NCBI GenBank assembly: GCA_942493125.1
Contig: OW818667.1
Coordinates: 1,922,001 to 1,986,000, forward strand
Origin: Fusibacter_C sp942493125
Lineage (GTDB): Bacteria; Bacillota; Clostridia; Peptostreptococcales; Acidaminobacteraceae
Direction: 5' to 3'
DNA: 64,000 nt
The notes under the pieces were generated by a model. The model ran no database searches. It was not told where the DNA came from and saw only the letters and a list, made by a program, of their open reading frames with translations. Shown here one piece after another: positions 26,160 to 35,735 of the stretch. The translations under genes and the position numbers were made by a program. How positions within the stretch are numbered: position 1 is the first letter of the stretch; each line of letters opens with the position of its first letter.

Positions 26160-27377
26160 TCAGCTTTTCAGATACATCAAACGGACCGTTTCACGTGCCC
26201 ATCTCACTGCATCCATATAGGCATCAAATAAATCTTCTTCTTTGAGCTTCAAGTTTTGAACCAATTCATAGGCCCTTTCCCAATCACCGTGTTCATAGGC
26301 ATTCAAAAGGTTGAAAATCGGCATCAATATGCCTTCATGTTCAATGAGTGAGTCTTTGATGGATTTGGGTAGGGAGATGCCTTCCAGCGCATCGCTCATA
26401 TTTTGGTCCAGCATGGCATCAATCGTACTGAACAACCCCATCATGGATGCTTCATACTTATATTTTTTTAGATTTGCTTGAATGGCTATTGATTCAGCAA
26501 ACTTGGTGCGAACGAGTGACAATATCATAAGCTCTTTCGGCTTGTTACTTCCAAGATCTTGCATCATCAAGATGTTGATCCATCTCTCAATTTCTTTGAG
26601 CCCCATGTATGTAAGTGCACGCTTTATAGAGTACACCAGATCATCTCCAGCTCTACTGCTGATGATTCGCATGACCCTGTACGCTAAATTTGCATCCTTT
26701 TCTATAATTTCAGCGAGAATTTGATAAGAAGGCTCTTCTTTGACGAGCTCACTGATAATCCTGCTATATTGGGATTTTGTGTTCGCCTTGTGATTTGCTT
26801 TGCCTATGATGGATGGCTTGCTGAAGAAAAACCCTTGAAACAGAGTAAATCCCATGTGTTTAGCTTCGAGGTATTCAGCTTCCTTCTCAATTTTTTCTGC
26901 AAGCAATATCTTGTTATGAGCCAAGGCAACTTTCACTTGCGCTTTTATGGTGTGAAGTGGTGTCATCATGAGGTCGTATTTTATGATATCCGCCAATGGC
27001 ACAAGAGGATAAGCATCATAATCCGAGACAAAATCATCTAGTGCGATGCGATAACCGCTCTTTTTAAGACTTTCAAGACGCGCGATGAGCTGTGCATCGA
27101 CGATGACATCTTCCAAGACCTCAATGATCAGTCTGTGGCTCTCAATCAGTTCAGGAAAATCCGAGTTGATAAAAGCGGCATCAAAATTGATGAAAGCGCG
27201 CTTGTCATCGACGATTTGATCGATTCCCGACTCAAATAAACTGCTGATGACACTTGCAGTAGCGTGTGTGGCCGATGCACCACCGAAATTGGTCGAGTCG
27301 CTACCTTCTCTAAACAGCAGTTCATAGCCATAGACTTCCATAGCTTTATTGAATATGGGTTGCCTAGCAATAAACAT
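26160..27377 (-). CDS. EAL/HDOD signalling protein
   Basis: 405 residues with the architecture of YuxH-like proteins. Residues 1-200 are an EAL-type phosphodiesterase fold (FIARQPIFNKAMEVYGYELLFR) in which the EAL motif itself reads ELLFR and key metal residues look degenerate, so cyclic di-GMP hydrolysis is doubtful; binding may remain. Residues 200-405 are an HDOD domain (NLAYRVMRIISSRAGD, LKEIERWINILMMQDL), a helical output module without HD metal site. No membrane helix is visible. It starts 32 bases after the sigma-54 activator region and may share regulation. Exact role unknown. Confidence 0.85.
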   Translation of the reverse strand: MFIARQPIFNKAMEVYGYELLFREGSDSTNFGGASATHATASVISSLFESGIDQIVDDKRAFINFDAAFINSDFPELIESHRLIIEVLEDVIVDAQLIARLESLKKSGYRIALDDFVSDYDAYPLVPLADIIKYDLMMTPLHTIKAQVKVALAHNKILLAEKIEKEAEYLEAKHMGFTLFQGFFFSKPSIIGKANHKANTKSQYSRIISELVKEEPSYQILAEIIEKDANLAYRVMRIISSRAGDDLVYSIKRALTYMGLKEIERWINILMMQDLGSNKPKELMILSLVRTKFAESIAIQANLKKYKYEASMMGLFSTIDAMLDQNMSDALEGISLPKSIKDSLIEHEGILMPIFNLLNAYEHGDWERAYELVQNLKLKEEDLFDAYMDAVRWARETVRLMYLKS

Positions 27378-27461
27378 CCCTTCACGCTCCTCTTTTTATG
27401 TAATTCTTCATATAATGTTATTCTATTTATAATACCACTTTACTTATAAAAAGGCACGAAA

Positions 27462-27504
27462 AAAAAATGGGACAAAGCTCTGTAAACAAGCATTTGTCCC
27501 ATTT
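27462..27504 (-). terminator. terminator of hemerythrin operon
   Basis: AAATGGGACAAA (27466-27477) pairs with TTTGTCCCATTT (27493-27504), with a T run on the minus strand. Confidence 0.8.
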
Positions 27505-27550
27505 AGTTCCATATATGATCGTTGATTGACTCACTTCTCATTTGTATAAA

Positions 27551-28105
27551 TCAAAGATATTTGGCTTCAAATTTCTCAACCATTTCCGCGTATTTTGATT
27601 GAACGCCTTTTGCGGTCTGCTCTTGTTCAAAAGCTTCACAATCTGCATCGATGGCATCTAGAATCGTACGGTTCAAAGTGCGCTCTGCAAAAGGATAAAC
27701 CACGGCATCTTCTTTATCGATGTGTCTGTGTAAAAGATGCGTATACGAGATTGCATTTGCAACGATATCTAAAATCGCTTCTTTATCGCCTTCTTTGTGC
27801 GCCAATAGTGCAGCATCCAGCTGAGACATGTGCAATCTGCCCAAGTCATGTTCTACGAGCATGCCGTGTGTCACAAGCTTTTCAGCAGCTGGACCAGCAT
27901 GCTTGACCATCTCGTTAAACAAGAAATTTTCTTCTTTGCCATGATGATGATGGTCTGCGTATGTTCTTACAAAATCGATCATCTCTGCAAAATCATCATA
28001 ATTGATTCTGCCCGTTTCAAGTGCTCTGAAGCACGCTTTTCTCACAATTTGGAGCATGCGTTTGATGAGCACGTGCTCTTCCACCATTAATTCGATACCA
28101 TTCAT
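27551..28105 (-). CDS. hemerythrin-domain protein
   Basis: 184 residues, a four-helix bundle with histidine/glutamate iron ligands: H11 in VEEHVLIKRM, HHHHGKEENFLF near 54-62, EHDLGRLH, and HLLHRHIDKED near 140. It should bind a di-iron centre and handle oxygen, nitric oxide or iron. It is the last gene of a three-gene operon and its ATG overlaps the previous stop as ATGA. Together with the DUF1858 gene it resembles a split version of ScdA/RIC-type iron-sulphur repair proteins (inference). Confidence 0.88.
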   Translation of the reverse strand: MNGIELMVEEHVLIKRMLQIVRKACFRALETGRINYDDFAEMIDFVRTYADHHHHGKEENFLFNEMVKHAGPAAEKLVTHGMLVEHDLGRLHMSQLDAALLAHKEGDKEAILDIVANAISYTHLLHRHIDKEDAVVYPFAERTLNRTILDAIDADCEAFEQEQTAKGVQSKYAEMVEKFEAKYL

Positions 28106-28725
28106 GCAGCCCTCCTAACGAGTTTAAACTCGTTTTCAGTTGGAACCAGTAGTTCAAAATCACCTGCAACAAAGCCTTGTAACCATTCAGCTCTAAGTGC
28201 GTCGTGAACTTTAACATCACCTTTAACTGCAGTCCAATAATCTGTATGGATGCACATTTTTTTAATCCAAATCATGGCGTTATCATCGGCAGAAACCGGT
28301 TGGTTAACGCGGTCACATGGCATGCCTTCAAGTAGATAATCATAGATTGCTTTGAACATCTCTTGAGGACTTTCCATTGAACCCGGATAACTGTCATATG
28401 CATGTTTCCCATTCTCATGATAAAGTTTTTTCAAATCATCAAGAGTCAAAATCTTATTGTTCAATGCATGCGTGATGACATAAGCCATGCGGTATTCTAC
28501 ACTTTGGATTTTTGTTTGTAGCCATCCGTGGATATTGCCACCGTCGATGACTTCACTTAACTCTGAACGTTCTGGCGCTCCAAATTCATGCGCTGTGTAA
28601 TGTCTGATCAGTTGGACGTCTTGTCCTTGTGCTTCGATTAAATCGTAGATGGTATCAAGTAAATCTTCATGCCATTGAATTTTATTGTACAGCCAATAGT
28701 GGATTGGTCCTAAAAATGCGCTCAT
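28102..28725 (-). CDS. protein of unknown function in DUF1858/hemerythrin operon
   Basis: 207 residues, soluble, no signal peptide, with no family I can name. Aromatic and histidine residues are frequent in the N-terminal 130 residues (IHYWLYNKIQWHEDLL, HYTAHEFGAPERSEL), and CDRVNQPV and KMCIHTDYW each carry one cysteine. The 4-base overlap with the hemerythrin gene and 14-base gap to the DUF1858 gene imply joint translation and a shared task, probably redox or nitrosative stress. A metal-binding role is possible because of conserved-looking H/E/C residues but is not shown. Confidence 0.8.
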   Translation of the reverse strand: MSAFLGPIHYWLYNKIQWHEDLLDTIYDLIEAQGQDVQLIRHYTAHEFGAPERSELSEVIDGGNIHGWLQTKIQSVEYRMAYVITHALNNKILTLDDLKKLYHENGKHAYDSYPGSMESPQEMFKAIYDYLLEGMPCDRVNQPVSADDNAMIWIKKMCIHTDYWTAVKGDVKVHDALRAEWLQGFVAGDFELLVPTENEFKLVRRAA

Positions 28726-28739
28726 TTGATTTCTCCTTT

Positions 28740-28925
28740 TTAAGCTTGATTTAGTGCTACAATCAATTTGTCGATGCTAAGGCCGTGTACCATACAAGCT
28801 TCTTCAAGTGTCTCAGCTTGAGCAGATGGACATCCGACACATCCCATGCCAAAGCTTGAAAGTACAGCTACTGAATCTGGATAACTTCTAACCACACTGC
28901 CTATTGTCATATCTTTTGTAATCAT
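28740..28925 (-). CDS. DUF1858 (ScdA_N-like) small redox protein
   Basis: 61 residues. The pattern TIGSVVRSYPDSVAVLSSFGMGCVGCP with a CxxC motif at about 29-32 matches DUF1858, the domain related to the N-terminus of ScdA and to proteins next to hybrid cluster protein. It probably acts as a thiol or iron-sulphur partner. First gene of the operon with an unknown protein and hemerythrin. AGGAGG lies ten bases before the ATG. No clear promoter or Fnr box could be assigned between it and the terminator at 29008. Confidence 0.88.
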   Translation of the reverse strand: MITKDMTIGSVVRSYPDSVAVLSSFGMGCVGCPSAQAETLEEACMVHGLSIDKLIVALNQA

Positions 28926-29007
28926 TTTAAATTGCCTCCTATTATTTGTTTTTCAAATTTTTCCGTTTCATTTGAGAAACGTCATTTTTATTAGTGCTAT
29001 ACGTCAA

Positions 29008-29053
29008 AAGAACCTGTTAATCATATTTTCTAATATGACTATAACAGGTTCTT
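29008..29053 (-). terminator. terminator of GGDEF/HD-GYP gene
   Basis: AAGAACCTGTTA (29008-29019) pairs with TAACAGGTTCTT (29042-29053) with an extra inner stem. Runs into T on the minus strand. Confidence 0.75.
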
Positions 29054-29075
29054 CTTGGTCTTTCGGTTACATAGG

Positions 29076-30812
29076 TTACATTTTGTCTTTCATAAGGGCA
29101 ACGAATTTTCGACCTAATATCGGATCAAATTGCGTGCCTGAATGTTTTTTGATCTCTTCTATACCTTCTAAAGGCGTCATCGTATCTTTATAATGCGTCG
29201 TAAGCGTGATGGTGCTGTATACATCTGCTATGGAAATGATGCGGCTCATAAGGGGGATGTCGTCGCCAGATAATCCTTTTGGATACCCTTTTCCGTCCCA
29301 TCTTTCATGATGTGCGAGGACAATATCCGCACAATCGGACATTTCGTTGACAACACTGAGAATTCTATAGCCTATATCTGGATGCGATCTGATCGTCTCC
29401 ATTTCTGTTGTCGTCAATGACTCATTTTTATATAGCAACTTTTGATCGATGGCAATTTTTCCAATATCGTGATGCCGTGCTGCGGTCTTAAGCGTTTCCA
29501 TCTCCGTCTGATTGAGTCCTATTGCATTGCCTAGCATTTCACTATACATTTCTACCGTTTCTGCATGAATGGCTTCCGCATCACTTGATTCAAACAATGA
29601 ATCAAGCAACTTAGCGACCATTTGTTCCTTGATTTTTGGCGCTTCAAATAGTTTTCGTTTGTACATTTGATCTTCTGCATATTTCATGACATCTACAATT
29701 GAATCACTCATGCCCATTTTCGTAGCGCTACCAAAGGCCACTGAAAGGCTTAAGTTATAAAATTTGACGTCATCACATGCAGCACTGATTCTCTTAATCA
29801 ATTCCTGAGTGACATCATGTGTCGTATGAGGCAATATGATGACGAACTCATCTCCACCGAGTCTGCATATGATATCATCTGCGCGAAAGACCTTCTTCAA
29901 AATCTCAGAAAAACTGATTAGGAGCTTGTCACCAGTTGGGTGCCCAAAGCAGTCGTTGACAAGCTTAAGCCCGTTGACGTCTGCCATGATGACACTAAGT
30001 GGGGTATTTCTATTGACATCAAGTCTTTCAAGCTCCTCTTCGAACATGTGTCGATTAAAAAGTCCTGTCAATTGATCATGATAACTTAAGTATTTGATAT
30101 TTTCCAAACTCTCATAGTGACTCGTCATGTCCCTAACAAGCGCAATCACTTCATTTTTGCCACTGCGAATCAATCGCACTTCAAAAATTCTTCTTATGCC
30201 ATCCAAAGTGATCTCAAGATCCATTTGGTGAAGCTCGTTGATTCTTGCCATATTGTCAATCGCTTCCTTAAGCTTATCACCATATGGCACAGGCATGATA
30301 TCAGATAGCTTTCGCATCATCATGTCAGAACGTTTTGGAAAAGGTGTATCTGCACCTTCAATTTTACATTCTAAAACGCGGGAATCGTTATCAAGTAAGA
30401 AGATACCATCTGGTATCGCGTTGATTATCGCTTTGTTTTGACTCTGAGAGTGACTGAGTTGTTCATTTGCTTCAAAAAGTGCCTTTGTCCGAGACTGTAC
30501 TAAGTAATTCAACGCTACAATCCATAGCGTGCCAAAGATCATAAGTAAACCAACGCCGATCATCCAAAATCGGTATCGATAAATGAAACTATTTAGGTTT
30601 TGAGAATTTTTTGGACTGGCGCTAAGCACAGCAAAAAAGCCTAGCTCAACGGTTTCGTTCTCAAGCGTTTTATCGATGCCACTATCCCCATTATAAGCTA
30701 CCTGTTCCATGGCTTCATCATAGACCGTTTGCATAAATATACTGTGGATGCCAACTGCGAGGAACAAAGCAGCTAAAACAAATATGATTCCTGTGCCGAT
30801 TTTTTTGCGCAC
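29076..30812 (-). CDS. membrane GGDEF and HD-GYP bifunctional c-di-GMP protein
   Basis: About 578 residues. Two membrane helices (near 8-27 and 85-108) enclose a short outer loop; then a PAS domain (about 130-225), GGDEF (about 240-400) and HD-GYP (about 410-580). The GGDEF site reads RLGGDEFVIILP with RxxD (RADD) five residues before it, so synthesis and product inhibition look intact. HHDIGK and HHERWDGKGYP keep the phosphodiesterase metal site, so both activities may exist in one chain. The likely start is the second GTG, seven bases after GGAGG, six bases inside the longest frame. Confidence 0.93.
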   Translation of the reverse strand: MRKKIGTGIIFVLAALFLAVGIHSIFMQTVYDEAMEQVAYNGDSGIDKTLENETVELGFFAVLSASPKNSQNLNSFIYRYRFWMIGVGLLMIFGTLWIVALNYLVQSRTKALFEANEQLSHSQSQNKAIINAIPDGIFLLDNDSRVLECKIEGADTPFPKRSDMMMRKLSDIMPVPYGDKLKEAIDNMARINELHQMDLEITLDGIRRIFEVRLIRSGKNEVIALVRDMTSHYESLENIKYLSYHDQLTGLFNRHMFEEELERLDVNRNTPLSVIMADVNGLKLVNDCFGHPTGDKLLISFSEILKKVFRADDIICRLGGDEFVIILPHTTHDVTQELIKRISAACDDVKFYNLSLSVAFGSATKMGMSDSIVDVMKYAEDQMYKRKLFEAPKIKEQMVAKLLDSLFESSDAEAIHAETVEMYSEMLGNAIGLNQTEMETLKTAARHHDIGKIAIDQKLLYKNESLTTTEMETIRSHPDIGYRILSVVNEMSDCADIVLAHHERWDGKGYPKGLSGDDIPLMSRIISIADVYSTITLTTHYKDTMTPLEGIEEIKKHSGTQFDPILGRKFVALMKDKM

Positions 30813-30878
30813 AAACACCCCTCCAACAAAGTAATTAAGTGTTGTATACCCATTTAATCGAATTTAATTCTTACTTTT

Positions 30879-31706
30879 TTATAAGCTGTTTAAGTATAAC
30901 CATTTGAAAGCTTCAGGAAAGCGTCTTGCCCACTCTGTTTCAAAGTGTGTTGCCCCTTCTTCGATGACGAGTTTAACGTCCTCTCTTGGAACGCCAAGCG
31001 CTAAAAGCGCCTTCTCTACTGCAAGCGTTCCGTCGACATATAACTTATTGAAGCCCTCAACCGTTTTATTGCTGGTTTCTTCAGTACCGATATCGAGGTA
31101 CCATTTTGTTTTATAGCTTGTATCGAGTTTTGAAAGATGATTAAAGAGCGCTTTATCCGCAAACCAAACCGCCGTAGAAAATGCGCCAATCTTGCTAAAA
31201 ATGTGTGGATACGCTACGCCAAGGTAAAGCGAAATGAAGCCGCCCATAGAACTCCCTGCCACACCAGTATTATCGCGATCCGGTAGCGTGCGAAAATGGC
31301 CATCAATATAAGGTTTCAATGTATCAACCAAAAACTGACCGTATTGAATACCTTGGCCACCCATGACCCTATCATACCCACCAATTTCTTTGAGTTCTTC
31401 GATGCGCTCAGTCACCCAAGGCGAGTATTCGTCTAACCTTTCCAGATCTGGTGCATTGTCTATACCTACAACGATGGCACCACCATAGCCACTTGTTTTC
31501 ATCAAGTTTTCTATAGCCGTATGAACATCCCATATTTCTCCGTAAGCTGCTGTTTCCCGATCGAATAAATTTTGTCCGTCATGCATGTACAGAACGGGAT
31601 ATTTTTTGTCTGCATTTAAGTGATAATCTGATGGCGTCCATACGCGTATAAGACGAGACTTATGAAGTTGTGGCATAGAAATTGTAAATATCTCTGGTTT
31701 GTTCAT
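30879..31706 (-). CDS. esterase D-like alpha/beta hydrolase
   Basis: 275 residues, putative esterase family (enterochelin esterase-like). It starts with a beta-sandwich-like lead, then YPVLYMHDGQNLFD, and the nucleophile motif AGSSMGGFISLY with catalytic serine near 144. The histidine is in EEGATHFETEW near the C-terminus and the acid in DIGTEE. No signal peptide. Substrate unknown; carbohydrate acyl esters are common for this group. It lies downstream of the dehydrogenase operon with a MITE-like element between, so cotranscription with lpdA is possible but unproven. Confidence 0.88.
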   Translation of the reverse strand: MNKPEIFTISMPQLHKSRLIRVWTPSDYHLNADKKYPVLYMHDGQNLFDRETAAYGEIWDVHTAIENLMKTSGYGGAIVVGIDNAPDLERLDEYSPWVTERIEELKEIGGYDRVMGGQGIQYGQFLVDTLKPYIDGHFRTLPDRDNTGVAGSSMGGFISLYLGVAYPHIFSKIGAFSTAVWFADKALFNHLSKLDTSYKTKWYLDIGTEETSNKTVEGFNKLYVDGTLAVEKALLALGVPREDVKLVIEEGATHFETEWARRFPEAFKWLYLNSL

Positions 31707-31733
31707 CTCATTTTCTCCTGATCTATTTATTTA

Positions 31734-31816
31734 TGGAAATTGCAAAATTATCTTTCCTCATTTGAGGTACTATGTAAAATTGCATAATTATGAATTTGCC
31801 ATAACTATGCAATTTC
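31734..31816. repeat. MITE-like element, shortened copy
   Basis: Left end TGGAAATTGCAAAATTATC, right end ACTATGCAATTTC; flanks TA on both sides. Only about 83 bp: the core is replaced by an inner hairpin ATTGCATAATTATG/CATAACTATGCAAT. Confidence 0.6.
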
Positions 31817-31838
31817 TACAGCTATTCAATTTTTGATT

Positions 31839-33224
31839 CTATTTCTTAAACATGTGAATTGGTCGATCCACCGCACCATGTGCGGCTTCCATGACGATCT
31901 CCGACAACGTCGGATGTGGATGCACGGTTTTGGCAATGTCGTAAATTGTGCCTTCCAGTTCCATAGTGATTGCCGCTTCGGCGATCATGTCAGTCGCATG
32001 AGATGCGACGATGTGAACGCCAATGACTTCGCCATACTTCTTATCATGGACGATTTTGACGAATCCCGTCGTCTCACCTTCTGCTACGGCTTTGCCGTTT
32101 GCAGTAAGAGGAAACATGCTCGTACCGACTTCAAAACCAGCTTCGATTGCACCTTCCTCAGTATAGCCGATGACACCGACTTCTGGGAAGCTGTAGATAC
32201 ACGATGGCACTTTGTTATAATCGATTGAGTTGTGCGATCCATGAATCGATTCAGCTGCGATGATGCCTTCAGCTGAGGCCACATGTGCCAACATCATTTT
32301 ACCGCACATGTCACCTATTGCATAGACGCCTTTGACGCTGGTCTCCATGTGACTATCGACGACGACACCGCGCTTGTCCACCTTTAGATTGAGTGGTTCA
32401 AACCCCTTAAGGTTTGGCACGCGTCCAAGGCTTGAAAGAATCTTATCCGATGTGACCATTTTGCTTTCACCGTCCACTGTATAATGAACTGTGCTGCCAT
32501 CAATTTTGACGATCTGAGCATTCAAGACGATGTCCACGCCTTCACTGATCAAATGTTTTTGAATGGTATTGCGAACATCGCCATCAAGCATCTTGAGGAT
32601 GACATCCGAGCGTTGTATGATTGTCACTTTTGTTCCTAGACTGTTGAAAAGTGTCGCAAATTCTATCGCGATGACGCCGCCACCCAATATGGTGATCGAT
32701 TGGGGTTGTTTTTCGAGTTTGATGGCTTTTGTGCTATCAATTACGATGCCTTGATCCGTTGCGGCTTGTAAGCCTTCGATGTCTGGTACCATGACGTGTG
32801 ACCCTGTCGCTAAAATTAAATGCTTCGCTTTTAGGATCTCCCCGTCAACATCGACAGTATTTGCATCAATGGCACGTCCATATCCTGAAATTACGTCAAT
32901 TTTGTTGAGTTTGACGAGTTGTTCCACGCCACCAACTATTTTTCCGACGACGGCATCTTTACGCTTCATGAGATTGTCCCAATTGACGCGTACATTTCCC
33001 GGCAGATCGATATCGATACCAAAAGATTCCGCTGCTAACAAGTCTTGATAAAGCTTGGCACTGCGAAGAAGCGTCTTAGTGGGAATACAGCCATAGTTGA
33101 GGCAAACGCCGCCGATACGATCCCCTTCCACAAGTGCGACTTTTGATCCGAGTTGTGAGGCTTTGATGGCGGCGACGTAACCACCTGGTCCGCCGCCTAT
33201 CACGATGATGTCATAATTTTTCAT
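31839..33224 (-). CDS. lpdA: dihydrolipoyl dehydrogenase (E3)
   Basis: About 461 residues. FAD site IIVIGGGPGGYVAA at the N-terminus, redox disulphide GGVCLNYGCIPTKT (CxxxxC), NAD site ILGGGVIAIEFA, FAD contact YAIGDMCGK, and catalytic HPHPTLSE. It reoxidises dihydrolipoamide on E2 using NAD+. Last of the four dehydrogenase-complex genes, 8 bases after the E2 stop. The second ATG is a better start than the first, which is too close to GGGAGG. Confidence 0.97.
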   Translation of the reverse strand: MKNYDIIVIGGGPGGYVAAIKASQLGSKVALVEGDRIGGVCLNYGCIPTKTLLRSAKLYQDLLAAESFGIDIDLPGNVRVNWDNLMKRKDAVVGKIVGGVEQLVKLNKIDVISGYGRAIDANTVDVDGEILKAKHLILATGSHVMVPDIEGLQAATDQGIVIDSTKAIKLEKQPQSITILGGGVIAIEFATLFNSLGTKVTIIQRSDVILKMLDGDVRNTIQKHLISEGVDIVLNAQIVKIDGSTVHYTVDGESKMVTSDKILSSLGRVPNLKGFEPLNLKVDKRGVVVDSHMETSVKGVYAIGDMCGKMMLAHVASAEGIIAAESIHGSHNSIDYNKVPSCIYSFPEVGVIGYTEEGAIEAGFEVGTSMFPLTANGKAVAEGETTGFVKIVHDKKYGEVIGVHIVASHATDMIAEAAITMELEGTIYDIAKTVHPHPTLSEIVMEAAHGAVDRPIHMFKK

Positions 33225-33234
33225 CATTCCCTCC

Positions 33235-34746
33235 CTACAGCATCAGGAGAAGGTTCGGATTTGAAAGGCTTTTCTTGATATAACCTACAAATCGTCCCGC
33301 ATCTGCGCCGTCTATGATTCTATGGTCAAATGATAGAGAGACTGGCAAAATGGATCTGATCACAATTTCATCATCGATTACCACTGGCTTCTTGACTATG
33401 GCACCAACACCTAAAATACCCGCTTCAGGATGCTTGATAACTGGCACGCCAAAGCTTGCACCAACAGAGCCATAATTTGTGATCGTAAATGAACCCCCTG
33501 ATAACTCATCGAGCTTGAGGGTTTTAGAACGTGCACGTACGCTTAAATCTTCGATGGCTTTTGCAAGCTCAAAAATACTTTTCGTATCCGCATCCTTGAT
33601 GACTGGCACCATCAATCCTTCTGGCGTGTCAACTGCCAAACCGATATTGTAGAAATGTTTGTAGACGATTTCTTCAGCCACTTCGTCAATTGATGCATTG
33701 AGTCCTGGATATTGCTTAAGTCCTGACACGACTGCTTTGATAAAAAAGGCGAGATATGTGAGTTTTATGCCCTCTTCTTCAGCTAAAGCCTTTGAAGATG
33801 TTCTAAACGCCACAAGATCCGTTACATCGATCTCATCCATCACTGCAGTATGTGGAATCGTAAATTTGGAGAGTGTCATATTGTTTGCGATGGCTTTTCT
33901 ATGCATTGACATCGGCACGCGCTCTGAACGATCGAGCGTTGGCACCGTATGTTTTCCAAAATCAGCTGATCTTGAAGGTGCTCCAGAAGCTTCTTTCGAC
34001 TGAGCTTTAGATGAGGCCTCAGACACGCTTGAACTATCAGAAGCTGTTACTGTTGCTGATGCTTTCGCAGCTGTGGCGATATCCGCTTTCATGACGCGCC
34101 CTTGTGGGCCAGTTCCTGCAATCTTGTGAATATCCACGCCAAGATCTTTCGCCATTTTCCTTGCAACAGGCGTCGCAAGAACCCTAGCGCCAACTTCTGC
34201 CACTGCGGCTGAAGTCGTGGCTTCACCACTGGATGGAATCATATTGGATGATATTTCAATCTGACCGACGACAGCCGTGCTACCTTTTTCCTCAACTGTA
34301 GCCATCTGAACTGAGTCATCAAGAATAGTCTCTTTCTGACCTTCCGTTGCAGGTGCTTGTGCGGGCGTAGGAGGCTTCGTCTCAGATGCTTTTGATATGA
34401 CACCTGGAGGTGGCGGCGTTTGTTCTGAATCGGATTTTTGTGTATCAGCTATCACAGCATCCCCTTCTTCGACAAGCGGCTCTCCTGGCATATTCGAGCG
34501 CGCACCTGGTACACCGTCATCTACGATAACGATGACATCGCCAACATGCACTTTTGCGCCAACTTTAAATTTATTGGCTTTTAAGATCCCCGAAACTGGG
34601 GATGGAATTTCAGCATTAACCTTATCGGTTTCAAGTGTAAATAGCGAATCGCCGTCTTTGACAGCATCGCCTTCATTGAAAAACAGTTTGAGCAGCACCC
34701 CTTCATGGATGCCTTCACCGATGTCTGCAAATCTTACATGAAACAT
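33235..34746 (-). CDS. pdhC: dihydrolipoamide acyltransferase (E2)
   Basis: 503 residues. One lipoyl domain (1-78; lipoyl lysine K42 in ETDKVNAEIPSP), a long Ala/Pro/Ser linker, an E1/E3-binding domain (about 190-225; ATPVARKMAKDLGVDI and GRVMKADI), a second linker, then the catalytic domain with SFDHRIIDGADAGRF (HxxxDG) near 478. It transfers the acyl group to CoA and forms the complex core. Catalytic domain sequence alone does not separate pyruvate from branched-chain or acetoin substrates; context favours pyruvate. Confidence 0.95.
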   Translation of the reverse strand: MFHVRFADIGEGIHEGVLLKLFFNEGDAVKDGDSLFTLETDKVNAEIPSPVSGILKANKFKVGAKVHVGDVIVIVDDGVPGARSNMPGEPLVEEGDAVIADTQKSDSEQTPPPPGVISKASETKPPTPAQAPATEGQKETILDDSVQMATVEEKGSTAVVGQIEISSNMIPSSGEATTSAAVAEVGARVLATPVARKMAKDLGVDIHKIAGTGPQGRVMKADIATAAKASATVTASDSSSVSEASSKAQSKEASGAPSRSADFGKHTVPTLDRSERVPMSMHRKAIANNMTLSKFTIPHTAVMDEIDVTDLVAFRTSSKALAEEEGIKLTYLAFFIKAVVSGLKQYPGLNASIDEVAEEIVYKHFYNIGLAVDTPEGLMVPVIKDADTKSIFELAKAIEDLSVRARSKTLKLDELSGGSFTITNYGSVGASFGVPVIKHPEAGILGVGAIVKKPVVIDDEIVIRSILPVSLSFDHRIIDGADAGRFVGYIKKSLSNPNLLLML

Positions 34747-34757
34747 ACGTCTACCTC

Positions 34758-35735
34758 CTAGAATTCAAGTACCGTCTTAAGTTCGGCAACGATATAGTCG
34801 ACTTCAGGCACATAGTGATGTTCCCCTTTAGGAAGCGGTACAATAGTGTCATTGCTTGAGATTCTTTTTGGTGGTGCTTCAAGATATAAAAATGCGCCTT
34901 CATTTACAATTGTGATGAGTTCTGCACCTGGTCCAAATGTCGTCGCCGCTTCGTGAACAACCGCAAAACGACCTGTCTTTTGTACTGATGCTAGAATCGT
35001 CTCTTTGTCAATTGGGGAGATTGTTCTAAGGTCGATGAGTTCAACACTGATGCCTTGTTCTTCCAAAATCTTGACAGCCTTTTGCGTCTCTCTTACCATG
35101 GCACCCCATGCGACAACTGTGATATCCTTGCCTTCTTTTAAAACTTTAGCTTTGCCAATTGGTATTGTATAGTATTCTTCAGGCACTTCTTGTTTGAATG
35201 CACGATATTCGCGCTTTGGCTCCATAAAGATGACGGGGTCAGGGTCAGCAATCGCTGCCAATAGCAACCCTTTTGCATCATATGGTGTCGATGGCACGAC
35301 AACTTTAAGTCCAGCTGTATGTGCAAATAGAACTTCTAGACTTTCTGAGTGGTGTTCAAGCGCTCTAACGCCGCCACCATAAGGCATGCGAATAACCATC
35401 GGCACTGTAAACAGCCCTCTTGAACGGTTGCGCATACGTGCCGCGTGCGTGACGATTTGGTTGTAGCCTGGGAACATGAAACCAGAAAATTGAATTTCCA
35501 CAACGGGTTTAAGACCGTTGATCGCCATACCAATACCTGATCCTATGATCGATGACTCAGCTAGGATGCTATCGAAGCAACGCGCCTCGCCATATTTTTC
35601 TTGTAAGCCTTTAGTGGCTCTAAATACGCCACCTTCTACACCGACGTCTTCGCCAAAAACGACGACGTTGGCGTCATTTGACATTGCGACATCCAATGCA
35701 TTAGTTACCGCTTCGAGTAAATTGAGTACTAACAT
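34758..35735 (-). CDS. pdhB: dehydrogenase E1 component, beta subunit
   Basis: 325 residues. Typical E1-beta features: FGEDVGVEGGVFRATKGL, the invariant AESSIIGSGIGMAI, RMPYGGGVRALEHHSE, and the C-terminal RISSNDTIVPLP. It completes the thiamine-diphosphate site with the alpha subunit. ATG directly follows the E1-alpha stop; AAGGAGG lies within the upstream gene end. Confidence 0.95.
   Translation of the reverse strand: MLVLNLLEAVTNALDVAMSNDANVVVFGEDVGVEGGVFRATKGLQEKYGEARCFDSILAESSIIGSGIGMAINGLKPVVEIQFSGFMFPGYNQIVTHAARMRNRSRGLFTVPMVIRMPYGGGVRALEHHSESLEVLFAHTAGLKVVVPSTPYDAKGLLLAAIADPDPVIFMEPKREYRAFKQEVPEEYYTIPIGKAKVLKEGKDITVVAWGAMVRETQKAVKILEEQGISVELIDLRTISPIDKETILASVQKTGRFAVVHEAATTFGPGAELITIVNEGAFLYLEAPPKRISSNDTIVPLPKGEHHYVPEVDYIVAELKTVLEF

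Noticed and set aside
26160..27377. Active EAL phosphodiesterase
   Set aside because: The EAL motif is replaced by ELLFR and the metal residues look incomplete; HDOD fusion of this type is usually non-catalytic.
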